DNA of 32,709 nt from Gnetum montanum (Eukaryota; Streptophyta; Gnetopsida; Gnetales; Gnetaceae), in contig MNCI01034296.1 in assembly GCA_015680685.1 (NCBI GenBank), positions 276,535 to 309,243 on the forward strand, given 5' to 3'. Below, one piece after another: positions 11,085 through 20,481 of this stretch (within the stretch, counting starts at the first letter, position 1; each line of letters opens with the position of its first letter). The position numbers and the translations under genes are program-made. The notes beneath the pieces were generated by a model. It did no database searches. It worked only from the letters and a program-made list of their open reading frames with translations, and was not told the DNA's origin.

Positions 11085-11245
11085 ATATAGCCATGATTAT
11101 CGAGGATTTTACATGTAGATTAGGATGTCCCAACTACAAGTGGGATGTCTCACGCATGATGGGCCTACTAATAGTGGAACGTCCAAGTCATGAATGGGAT
11201 GTCCTAGGTGGGACGTCTCACAACAAGGTGGGACATCCCAACATA
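11085..11245 (-). promoter_or_regulatory. Internal palindrome array with TATA-like box (element D)
   Basis: About seven degenerate TGGGACGTCCCA-type units at 11108-11245, for example GGTGGGACGTCTCAC and GTGGGACATCCCAAC, of the same kind as in D's LTR U3. On the minus strand GGCTATATTAAATC (about 11098-11085) follows the array, comparable to GGCTATAAAAC after the array in the LTR. It lies after gag and upstream of the additional ORF. It could be an internal promoter or the U3 of a truncated nested LTR. Confidence 0.4.
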
Positions 11246-11574
11246 AAGTTGGCTCTTTTGGCACTACAAGGATGAGGGCTTAAATAAGTGTCACCAAGGA
11301 TAATTCTAGTTTATAAAGCAAGGTTAAACATTCATGCAAGTAAAGGAAAATTCTAACCAATACATACCTCTACTTACCTTGCTTGCTATTGAGAGGATAT
11401 GGTGTCTATGTAGACTTAGAATGAGGTTCTCTCCAGAGATCCTCCTCTATGATTGGTACATATCTCTTGTATTTCAAATAATTGATCTTCCTTTATGAAG
11501 TTCTTTGTTATATTATGAGTTTTTTCTTCCTTCTTTTTTTGATTAATTCTCCATACTTTTCTAACCTATAAGGT

Positions 11575-13170
11575 ATTTTTTCTAGGAACCTTTGGATAAG
11601 ACCAAGGAGTCATATTATATGACCAAGTACTCATGTAATAATGTTTCAAATAATAGTCTGATTGCTTATGCCCAAACTTACCACAATAATAACACTTAAT
11701 TTTTCTCACTTGGGCAAGATCATCAAACCTTGGAGTGTAATTCCATTTGAATGAAGTTCTTGATGATGCCTTAGTTTATTGATGACTTCCTAGTTCACTT
11801 TTCTCATGTGGATATCTTCCTTATCCTAAAAATATTTGAAGGGTCTCCTTCCCTTTAATAGGTCTCTCATGTATGAGCTTTGTATCTACAAGTTCTTTTA
11901 TAATCTCCTAATATGAGGATATTAGCTTTTTATTCTTAGCCCTTAGGAAAAAGTTTTCTTGAGAAAGATTCAACTATTTTTGATTGAGTTAAGATAACTC
12001 TAGATCTTTATCATTTAAGGCCTTTTTCAATTTAATGCATAGACTTTGAAAAGATAAAATCTCATTGCATAGTAATTCATACCTTTCTTCAATAATTCCT
12101 TCAAGTTCTTTAGTTTCCATTATTGAATCATCATCAACAAGGGCCATACAGATAAGATGTGATCTTGAGGAGGTATCATCCATTTCTTCTTCACTTTGTT
12201 CATCATCCTAGTTGGTGTAGAAATGTTTCTTTTTTGTATTAACTTTGAATTGGTCCTTCTTTTAAAACCTGCCAACACTTGGACATTTGAAGGCCACATG
12301 GCCTCTACCACCACAAACCCAACATTCTATAAATAAAGCATCAAGATTTGAACTTTTAAAATTCTTACTACTTTCCTTACTTGTTATGCCAGATTGATTG
12401 AAGTGTTTACCTTTTCTTGCAACTAATCTTTGTACTCTCCTTGATAAGAGAGCCAATTCATCTTCAATATTCACTTCATATTCAATTTCCTCCTTCTCCT
12501 TTGATGAAATTTTGAGGGTAATGAGCTTTTCCTTGATTGCACCTTAGCTAATGAGGTTCATCTCATAGGCAATAAGTGCACTTTGTAGTTCTTCTAATTT
12601 CAAGACTGAAAGATCCCTGATTTCTTCCATGGCTATTATCTTGGGTCTAAATTTAGGTTGCAAGATTCTTATCAATTTGATTATAACATTACTTTTCGAC
12701 AAAACCTTACCATTTCCTTTAATGGCTACACGAAGATCGTTGGCTCTTGAAAAGTAGTCTTTAATCTTTTCTCCTTCTCTCATTTTTAATTTATCATATT
12801 CACTTTGCAAAACTAGAAGATTTGATTATTTTACAAGTGATATACTTTCATAGGTTGCTTCTAGAATTTCCAAAATTTCTTTAGCAATCTTACACCTAGA
12901 CACTTTATTAAATTTAAGTTTGCTCAAAGCACAATAAAGACAATTCTTCGCTTTAGAATCAATCATGAACTTATCTCTTTCATCTTGTATCCATTTGCTT
13001 CTTGGCTAGGAAGCTAATGTGTTGTTATCAATGGATGGCGTATAACCTTCAAGAATGGATTCCCAGACTTCAAACTCCATGGATTTGAAGAATCCTTACA
13101 TTCTAGCATTTCAATATACAAATTCAATCCCATCAAACATAGGTGGCATGATGTAGTATGTCCCTTCCAT
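11575..13170 (-). pseudogene. gag: Copia-type gag (element D)
   Basis: One reading frame runs from ATG at 13170 (MEGTYYIMPPMFDG) to about 11575, with in-frame stops but no net frame change. Visible blocks: FFKSMEFEVWESILEGY; KEILEILEATYES; LKMREGEKIKDYFSRANDL (12790-12730); LQPKFRPKIIAMEE; EDELALLSRRVQRLV (12470-12430); a canonical CCHC knuckle CWVCGGRGHVAFKC from 12324; an acidic and coiled-coil-like region (12183-11989); and a second knuckle CYYCGKFGH from 11694 whose last Cys has become Tyr. This is the UBN2/copia gag arrangement found in plants. Gag would form the virus-like particle in the cytoplasm and bind element RNA. Stops replace Trp and Gln codons, so it is dead. Confidence 0.7.
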
Positions 13171-13212
13171 TATTCACTCTTGAGATGTTACACTCCAAAC
13201 TTGAGAGTACTA

Positions 13213-13225
13213 GGCTTCGATGCCA
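13213..13225 (-). other. Primer-binding site (tRNA-iMet type), element D
   Basis: In element orientation TGGCATCGAAGCC lies two bases from the LTR end, close to the usual copia primer site TGGTATCAGAGCC, which pairs with initiator tRNA-Met. Three mismatches fit age. Confidence 0.65.
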
Positions 13226-13227
13226 CT

Positions 13228-14316
13228 TGAGGATCGAAAACTTAAAAGGGGGGTTGAATAATTATCCTAATTCGAACAACCAAGACAACCAAAGCTATAG
13301 ATAAATTTATGTAATTCCTCAACTTGGATATGCCCACATTTGAAAGATAGAATTCTTACACACCTCTAGACTTTGTTCCTTCAAAAAGTGGTTGAAATAA
13401 CATCACAACCTTTATAATGTTTGAGCTTTGCTCAGAGTGTTTTCTCACTGCACAAACACTCAACCCTGCAAGGTCCCAACAAGCTTAAAATGTGGTTTTG
13501 AGGATCCCACAACCATTACAAGGACAAGAGCTCTATATGGAATGGTTATCATTGCAAACACGCTCAATCCTACAAAATCCCAACAAGCACAAAAGATGCC
13601 TCCTTACAAGAAGCACATCAATCCCACAAGACTACAAGGAGAGAAAAAGAATCAAGGAGAGAGTGTAACTCACATTACAAATTCCTTGCACTTAGGCATA
13701 CATACAACAACTCACAATAATCTACAAATGATGGAAATAATGAGGAACAAAGCTAATTCACTTTGATGTTGACACCAATAGATGTTTTAATGAACAATGC
13801 TTGTACATTTTCCAAAAATTCTACTTTGTTTTATAGCCTTTTACTTTTCAAAAATTCCTTAGAATGTATGTAATGGCTAGGAAATGACTACTTGGGTCAT
13901 CCCATTCAAGCTTGGGATTTTTATTTGAAAATAGTCTACATTTAGGTGGGACATCCCACTAAAAATTGCAACATCTCACTTGGGATGTCCTAGTAGTAAT
14001 TAGGATGTCTACTCTTTCTTTGGGATGTATGACCTACAATTGTACTTTCAACTCTAGAACATTCCTCTAACATTTTGACATCTCATCAAATCTTGAAATA
14101 GTCTCATTTGGCTTGTAGACTTTGTTGTCTAATTGATACTTTGTGTTATTGTAGATTGGCTTCCTAGCTCTTGTTTTTTCATCTCAACTTAGCTCTTTTT
14201 TTATCATCTTAACACTTGTTGTCCCAAACTCATCTTGTTCTTTCTTAGCCATGTTAGAACACATGACACATTTTCACATTCTTCATTTTCTAAGATTTTG
14301 ACACATCAAAAGGTCA
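13228..14316 (-). mobile_element. Element D 5' LTR (right copy)
   Basis: Starts TGAGGATCG and ends AAAAGGTCA on +. Adjacent to the primer site, hence the 5' LTR. TATA box GTTTTATA (+) at 13828-13835 and palindrome array at 13891-14030, matching the left LTR. An exact target duplication is not visible at the LTR ends. Confidence 0.75.
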
Positions 14317-15057
14317 AAATATAGTCTAATTAGAAATTTAAAACTCAACATTACCTATCAAATTGAACCAATGACTTGCAACTTTCAAATCAAAAAGTGT
14401 TACCGCTAAGCTAACATCTCATTATTTCTATAGAAGATGAAATATGTCACCAACTACTCACATTGTGAATTAAGTGGATTGTAAAAAATTTTATTCAAGT
14501 GAAGTTATACCTAGACACATTTTCATGGTATCAATAAAATTGAGATCCACTTCCTTCATTTTAACACCTAGATTAGTTTTATAATTTTCATAATTACAAT
14601 TTATTTTAAGTGTTCTTTAATTTCATGCACTTAGTTTATGACTTTACCTTTTACTACACTTTAAGCATAAAAGCATTAATGTTTAGTAATCCTAGTAGTG
14701 TATCACTTGGTATGTCTAAAAATGGATACTTAGTAAACCAACAATACAAAACCATATTCAAGATGTATATAGCAAGTTGAAAATGGATGCTCCATGCATA
14801 GGCTAGTCTAGATTCATTTTTTATACCAGTTTCGAAATTGAATACTTTAATAATAATATTTTGATCATGTACCTTAATCACACTTAACCATACAAATTAA
14901 TTCCACACAAGTATGATTAGGAAAATAGCAACCAATAATCTAAAGCCTAACTATCTAAGGCATTTAAACTAGTCTCAATCCAAAAAATTTCACTAGATTG
15001 CACATAATTGCTTGTGATCTATATGGTTGGGTGTAGGATCTACTTTGCTTCTCATCA
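14317..15057 (+). mobile_element. Element C 3' LTR, remainder
   Basis: Continues the LTR begun at 7830. A decayed TATA region (CCTATCAAATTG, ~14355) lies ~130 bp before the poly(A)-signal hairpin (14487-14541). The U5 block AACCATACAAATTAATTCCA corresponds to AACCATACAATTGCATTCCA at 6380-6399 in A; GATCTATATGGTTGGGTGTAG follows, and the end is CTCATCA at 15051-15057. CpG is almost absent, so this is an old copy. Confidence 0.7.
14487..14541 (+). promoter_or_regulatory. Poly(A)-signal hairpin (C LTR)
   Basis: AATTTTATT (14487-14495) and AATAAAATT (14533-14541) are perfect reverse complements. Both arms differ from the ATCTTTATT/AATAAAGAT version of A and E, yet pairing and the AATAAA hexamer are kept. 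Confidence 0.55.
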
Positions 15058-17332
15058 ACATTCATTCCCTTTCCAATTTTTCTATCATTTATTTAGAAAA
15101 GAGTATACCTTTTGTGTGGGCATGTGCATATTTGTATTTAGTTACCATGATGATATATGTATTCTTGTAAAATATCTTACAATGACTACTTATTGATTTC
15201 TTAACTAAATGATGAAATGGATTTATTAAACTAATGCTTGAAGGAAAGAATTAGAATTCAAGTTTGTATAATAATGTGCAATGATTAGTTTCATAACACT
15301 TCTAAACAAAAGAACATGTGTTGTAAGGATGAACCATGGTAACCTTGCTACAAAACTTAAATTTTAAGAAAACAATTACAATGAGTGAGAAGAATGAGAA
15401 GAAGAAAAGTAAAATGTGAGAAGCAAAAATGCAAAGGCATGAACTTTAATGAGTTCACAATCATCAAATCTAAATATATGATAAAGTAACCAAAAAAAAA
15501 AGTGAGAAGTAATGATATCATAATAAACCAAAAGATTGATGGAATGAAAAGGAACATAACTACGAAAGAGTATAATTTCCCAAAGAGATTTTTGAAAGAA
15601 AGGATCTAATTTTCTAGAGAGGACGAGGAGGTCCAAGCAGAAGTTACAAAGTTTGGAAGTATTTATAGAGTTAAGGACATACTATAATGAGATGTAATAC
15701 CTCATTGATTGTCAAGAATAGGCTACAATGTGATATAGTCCATGAAAGTTTAGAATTTAGCAAAAGAAGATAAAATGCTCATCCAAAAGGATTTTGTACA
15801 TAATGAAGACTAATAAATGTAATTTTTACAAGAAGACTAACATAAAATGTAAATCATATGATTATGTTATAATCAATAATGTTTGTTGTAATTTACCCAT
15901 CACAAGATCCTTTGGATAATTAAAGTTATTAGTATGACATAAAAAACCAAACTATAATAGATTAGTTAGAAGGTTAACACAAACTAAACAAGACAAGGCA
16001 TCTTAGACCAAGGCTATTGCACTTGGAGTACATGACTAGTGTTCATTTTATTTAATTTATTATCATCATTATTAGTATTACTAATTAAAAACTCCATAAC
16101 TGTTTATCAACAACCTCATAACCAACTTAACTATGTTTATGTTAATATTACTAATTAATTAATAATCAATTAAATAAAAAACATGGTGTAAAATCATCAT
16201 TTTATTTTATGTATAAGTGTCATTTTTAATTATGATACCAAATAAAGTGTGTTGTTGAATAATGTAATTTTCATTGCTAGTAAAGTATTTCTTATAAAGT
16301 GTTTTGTATGAAGGGTATAAGTACATAACAATAAAATGTGCTTAATTTTTTATGTGTTCTTTGTATTATTTATGTTTATTGTTACTTACTTTTCATATTC
16401 AATGCAAGTAATGTTAGTTGTATGCATTGTTAGTTTATTAGTTTATGTTAAGTACCTTTTTATTTAATATGTATACTAAAACTACTACAACCAGGCTACA
16501 TAGCTGAAAATTTTAAACATCTATAAGGCATTTTAACAAGTACATTTTAAATTTTTCATAAAGGTTGAAACTTTACATCTTCATTTTCATTTATCTTTTC
16601 TATTATGTGTTTCCATTATTTTAATTATACAAAATGACTTCTAATTATTTTCACAACAAATACCATTCCTAATAAATGCAATATTTCACACCATTCACTC
16701 TGTTGGTCCAACAAGGGCTCTTTATACTCGTGGGGATGGCACCTCTTTTTTCCATATACATTCTCATAAGCCTTAATAACCATAAATCCAAAGTTTATAG
16801 CATTATTCAAAATTAGTCAAATTGACAATTTTCAAGTGCTACCTAGGGCCAAATCTATTAGCTATGATAAGCCTTAATAACCATAAATCCAAATTTTATA
16901 GCATTATTCAAAATTAGTCAAATTGATAATTTTCAAATACTACCTAGGGCCAAATATATTAGCTATGGTAATATAGAGGATGCAAGTGTTATCTAGATTT
17001 AGATCATGAAAATTACTATTCTATGTTTACAATTATGCAAATACTTTCAAATTTAAATTGAAAGTATCATGACTTACAAGTGAGCATCAATTGCCAACTA
17101 TGATTATGATGGATTGTTGTAGCATGAGATTCAATTTGAACCATGATGGCTTACTGTACCTAGAGATCCAATTTCAAAGAAATTTTTTGAATTTAATATT
17201 AATAGCATTACTATCCACTTCAATGTCAAGTTGAGACACTTTTTATGCAACTTTATGTTTACCTCCTAATGCACCAAGAAATCTCTCACTCACTTACTAA
17301 TCTCTATTTATGTACTCATAAAATGTGAATTA
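15058..17332. other. AT-rich flank with no recognised gene
   Basis: This 2.3-kb stretch separates the C LTR end from the E 5' LTR. I see no LTR end, RT, gag or transposase motif and no long conserved frame. A 61-codon minus-strand frame at 16810-16625 has no recognisable domain. The only clear structure is the 101-bp tandem duplication at 16766-16967. It may be the host DNA that received the elements, or an older unrecognisable repeat. Confidence 0.5.
16766..16967 (+). repeat. Two-copy tandem repeat, 101-bp period
   Basis: Unit 1 begins ATAAGCCTTAATAACC at 16766 and unit 2 begins with the same bases at 16867. The copies differ at only a few positions (for example CCAAAGTTTATAG against CCAAATTTTATAG), so the duplication is much younger than the surrounding decay. 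Confidence 0.85.
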
Positions 17333-17339
17333 TGTGAGC

Positions 17340-17437
17340 CTATGATATTGTAGTTACAATACCATAGTTACAATATTGTAACTCTATGTACATCATCATA
17401 GATATAATGTAGTCGACCATGGTCATGCTTATAAATA
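17340..17437 (+). promoter_or_regulatory. U3 palindrome cluster and TATA box (E 5' LTR)
   Basis: ATGATATTGTAG, TTACAATACC, GTTACAATATTGTAAC (a 16-bp perfect palindrome near 17373-17388) and AGATATAATG precede TATAAATA at 17430-17437. The layout matches A, E 3' and F. Confidence 0.5.
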
Positions 17438-17557
17438 TCAACATACCATCGCATTGAAACAACTTTTTACCAACCTCTAGTGAAATTCTTGCAATTTGTA
17501 TTCATAAAGTCAGAGTTAGAGTGAATGTCATAGTGTGGTGAATTACTATTGTACAAA

Positions 17558-17611
17558 ATATTTATTCAAGTGGATTGTTCCTAGACATAATTCATGAATG
17601 ACAATAAAGAT
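17558..17611 (+). promoter_or_regulatory. Poly(A)-signal hairpin (E 5' LTR)
   Basis: ATATTTATT (17558-17566) pairs with AATAAAGAT (17603-17611) except at one position. It is located ~128 bp after the TATA box, as in the other copies. Confidence 0.5.
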
Positions 17612-18184
17612 CAAGATTGTTTATCATCATTGCAACATATCACTTAGCAGAGTTTTACTTTTTCATAATGTTTACTTTTATTTAGTCATTTACTTTTACT
17701 AAGTTCTTTAATATTCCAATGTCTATTAGTAAGGTGGAATAAGTATGACTAGTTTTGAGCATAAAGTGTAATTGTTTAGTAACCTAGTAGTGATTTTGCT
17801 TGATTCACTCAATATTAAAATTTCTCAGTAATCCCACTAATAGTTATATTAGACCAGGACATCTACAAAAAACCAAGAATGGATGTCATAGGATAGAATA
17901 TATTTACATTTTCATTGTACTTAGAAATAGAAATTATATTCATTTCCACCATGATTACACTTAGTATTATTAAGAGCCACTCAACATCAGTTTATCACAT
18001 ACCTTACTAAGAGTTAAACCATACGATTCACACCTTGGTAACTCTAAGTGGGAAAACAACAATCATCAACTTAATATCAACTCACTAATATAATTACATT
18101 GCCCATCCATAGATTACAATATGGTCATAAGTGAATGCTTGTAACTTATATGATTGAGTGTTGGAATACTCAATTGCTCATCAT

Positions 18185-18203
18185 TGGCGTTGTTGCTGGG
18201 GAT
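18185..18203 (+). other. Primer-binding site (tRNA-Asp), element E
   Basis: TGGCGTTGTTGCTGGGGAT begins one base after the LTR. The complement of the 3' end of plant tRNA-Asp is TGGCGCCGTTGCCGGGG; the differences are two C-to-T changes, consistent with methylation-driven decay. Confidence 0.75.
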
Positions 18204-18326
18204 GTATCAATGTTTATTAGTTAGTTGATTTAACAAAGTTCATTATATGAAGCATCACAAAGTATATCTCTCATACTTAGAATAATTTTTTGAAATGTAC
18301 ACACTTAAGTGTTAAAAAAAATTAAT

Positions 18327-19479
18327 ATGACTTCTACAACTAAAGAAAAATATCCACCTGTTATCAATTCTAATGAAATTCATTGTAGAGATTATAATGA
18401 AGAATATTAAAGTACACCGATGCAAACTAGAATTTCATATGTTCATACTGACCCTTATTATCCTAATTTAACATTCATTTTCCACCAAGATGAATAACTC
18501 AGATGGAGAGATCTACAAGGAAACATTGTCTTATTACATGAATGTTCAACACCATTAATGCTTCAGGAAGCCCTCATAAGGTCAAATCTTGGTCATGTTC
18601 AAGAAGGATATCAAGTCACCAAAAACATGACTAGCCCATACCAACCAACGGAGGTTCAAGTAAGAAGGAATGCCATTATGGAGGTTAGGTATTAACATGA
18701 CATAGGGAAGAAGACACCACAGATAGTTATCTTCGAAGAAAAAGAAAATGCTTTATTCCACACTAAGAGATTCTATCATAATCATGGATCTCATTCCCAA
18801 ATACTAGTCATTCACATTGAAGATCCTATAAAAAGAAAACTACATTTAGCTCTTGCAAAAACACCTAGAAGAAATAAGGACTCTAGACTTAGGAGGAATT
18901 CAAGGTTTAAGACCTCTAATAAATCAAGAAGATATGAATCAAGGAGTCATAGAAGAAGAACTAGCTGGCACTATCTACCAACTCCTACATCTTCTTCCTC
19001 ACTTTCATCAATAAATTTGGATAAGAGAGAATAAAGACTAAGGGATCATAATGGGGAAAGAAGGAAAGATCATGAGAGACATGCACATAGAAGAAGGAAT
19101 CCTGATGAAGAGGAAGCTAACCATGAAGAAAGAGGAGAAAGGATCAAATACAAAAGACGAGAGCATCATGAGCATTGCAAGGATCAACACTACAACACTT
19201 ATGAATCTAAAGACTATGAAGAACCCCTATTGGCCACTCTTAACATAATCAACATTAGGGAAGCCATGTACATTCCTACCAAGCACTTAAGAGACAATCA
19301 AATCAAGTGACTTAGCATAACTAATATTCCAAAATTTGAAGGTAAATATAACGTAGCTTCATAAAATTATCTCCAAGCCTTCCACAATGCCTATGCCCTA
19401 CAAAACATAGAAAATGATTGGCAAAAGTTGAGGTTGTTTCCCAAAATACTTATAAAAGAAGTAGAAAGTTTATACAAAT
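18327..19479 (+). pseudogene. gag: Gag, 5' part (element E)
   Basis: ATG at 18327 (MTSTTKEKYPPV) opens a frame held to 19479 with stops. Blocks shared with F's gag: YVHTDPYYPNLTFIFHQDE and LRWRDLQGNIVL (~18440-18530), a long Arg/Glu/His/Ser-rich linker (18890-19200), then INIREAMYIPTKHL, ITNIPKFEGKYNVAS, NYLQAFHNAYALQN (~19360-19410) and LRLFPKILIKEVESLYK just before the F insertion. The last part is the start of the retrotransposon gag (capsid) domain. It is interrupted at codon …YK by element F, whose CAAAT duplication is 19475-19479. Confidence 0.75.
19475..19479. repeat. Target-site duplication, left copy (element F)
   Basis: CAAAT lies directly left of F's TGATGAG end and is repeated at 26953-26957 directly right of F's CTCATCA end. 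Five bp is the usual duplication for LTR retrotransposons. Confidence 0.9.
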
Positions 19480-19878
19480 TGATGAGTGGCGAGGTACCCC
19501 TACACTCAACCATACAAATACGAGCGTGTACGTGTGATCCAGTCGAACTCCGCAGACTAAATGCCTTAACGCCACAACGAACACTTGGGGTTAATCGTTC
19601 GTTGTCTTCCCAGGCTTGCTTGTATGTGTCACGGTGTATGGTTAAGCAAGTCTGAGGTATATGATTTTTTTGGTATTTTTCAGTTTATCTCCTAAGCTAT
19701 GAGGGAAAGGGTTGAGAAACTAACTAACTCTAACTAATGTCTTAAGTCTAAATTAACTAGCGTTAGCATCCGTTCCCACTTACCGGACACACCCTGAACT
19801 ATGCAACTGTGGCTACCAGATCACCATACGTAATGCAAGTGCTCAAAGTGGTCGTACTGAGGCACCTATTTAGCCTAA

Positions 19879-20165
19879 GTGTGATAAGCAACCGATTCCT
19901 TGGCTAGCTGTACACACCCGTGGATGCTCGTAGCCAAGTCATACTTATCACACGTTCTAGCCTAGCGATGAGTAGCTGATTCCTTAACTAGCCGTACACA
20001 TTGGACTACTACTGGGATTACCAAGCGCAGATCCTGGAATACGCTACTAGGTTACCAAGCAGTCACAATGCTCATAGTCAAGTCGTACTCACGCGTTGCG
20101 ATGAGCAGCCGATTCCTTGATTAGCCGTACACATCCGTAGATGCTCGTAATCAAGTCGTACTCAT
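19879..20165 (-). other. Three-hairpin array in U5 (left LTR of F)
   Basis: This is the left-LTR copy of the array described at 26326-26612. Hairpin 1: GTGTGATAAG (19879-19888) pairs with CTTATCACAC (19944-19953), and CTTGGCTA (19899-19906) with TAGCCAAG (19931-19938). Hairpin 3: CTTGATTA (20116-20123) pairs with TAATCAAG (20148-20155). Confidence 0.7.
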
Positions 20166-20234
20166 GCGCACTAGGAAAGCAATAAATAACAATAATTAAA
20201 ACCATGTACTACAAGGTTTATCCAATCAAGTTCA

Positions 20235-20288
20235 TCTTTATTTCCATACACAACTTGTGTTCAGGTTACAAAGTTGCTCGAATAAAGA
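20235..20288 (-). promoter_or_regulatory. Poly(A)-signal hairpin (F left LTR)
   Basis: On +, TCTTTATT (20235-20242) and AATAAAGA (20281-20288) pair; in element sense the AATAAAGA arm complementary to 20235-20242 is the downstream arm and carries the poly(A) signal. The loop contains CACAACTTGTG, itself self-complementary. Confidence 0.65.
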
Positions 20289-20410
20289 GACGTTCACTCT
20301 AGGACTCCTACTGCGGGCACATGGGAAATTAATCTAGCTCTGGAGTGTTCAAACTGCCAGAGCTTCGCTACTTCTAGCCAAGATTGGGAAATGAAGGGAG
20401 TGCCACCTCT

Positions 20411-20446
20411 TATTTATAGATATGGCGGTGGACCGCGATATCGCGG
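20411..20446 (-). promoter_or_regulatory. TATA box and GATATC palindrome (F left LTR)
   Basis: CCGCGATATCGCGG (20433-20446) is a 14-bp perfect palindrome directly upstream, in element sense, of TATAAATA (complement of 20411-20418). Confidence 0.65.
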
Positions 20447-20470
20447 CGCTATGCATGTCGCGTCTCATCA

Positions 20471-20481
20471 TACCCCCATGA
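20471..20481 (-). other. Polypurine tract (element F)
   Basis: Minus strand GTCATGGGGGTA ends exactly at the LTR start TGATGAG. This is the expected plus-strand primer. Similar boxes lie at 21075-21064 and 22446-22435. Confidence 0.75.

Larger units (their letters stand above)
7873..14316 (-). mobile_element. Element D: pol-less Ty1/copia-like LTR retrotransposon
   Basis: Two direct repeats of ~1.1 kb (7873-8992 and 13228-14316) flank a 4.2-kb internal region on the minus strand. A primer site related to tRNA-iMet (13213-13225) lies beside the right LTR and a polypurine tract (8994-9010) beside the left LTR, so all cis sites are in the expected order. The internal region holds a copia-type gag (13170-11575) and a plant additional-ORF remnant (10970-9385). 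I find no protease, integrase, RT or RNase H motif between them, so it appears non-autonomous. The LTRs have clearly diverged, with many substitutions and small indels, making D older than F. It sits within the U3 of element C's LTR. Confidence 0.75.
17333..18183 (+). mobile_element. 5' LTR of element E
   Basis: The end is fixed by GCTCATCA at 18183 followed by one base and the primer site. The start is approximate, placed by the usual ~100 bp before the TATA box, at TGTGAGCCTATGATATTG. It contains TATAAATA (17430-17437), the poly(A)-signal hairpin (17558-17611) and a U5 block TATATGATTGAGTGTTGGAA before the end. Only a handful of CpGs remain, unlike the 3' LTR at 32035. Confidence 0.7.
19480..20470 (-). 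mobile_element. Element F 3' LTR (left copy)
   Basis: Begins TGATGAG and ends CTCATCA. Relative to the right LTR it lacks 34 bp in the U3 palindrome cluster and 18 bp near 19817, plus a 1-bp difference, which accounts for the 53-bp length difference. TATA box on + at 20411-20418 (TATTTATA). Poly(A)-signal hairpin at 20235-20288. Confidence 0.9.

Noticed and set aside
12120-12314. 64-codon minus-strand frame in D
   Set aside because: Overlaps the gag frame that runs unshifted from 13170 to ~11575; a shadow.
16625-16810. 61-codon minus-strand frame in the AT-rich flank
   Set aside because: Short, no recognised domain, and its first codons fall in the first unit of the tandem duplication.
19051-19248. 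65-codon Lys/Glu-rich + strand frame
   Set aside because: Out of frame with E's gag; the gag frame through the same DNA gives the Arg/His/Glu-rich linker seen in F.
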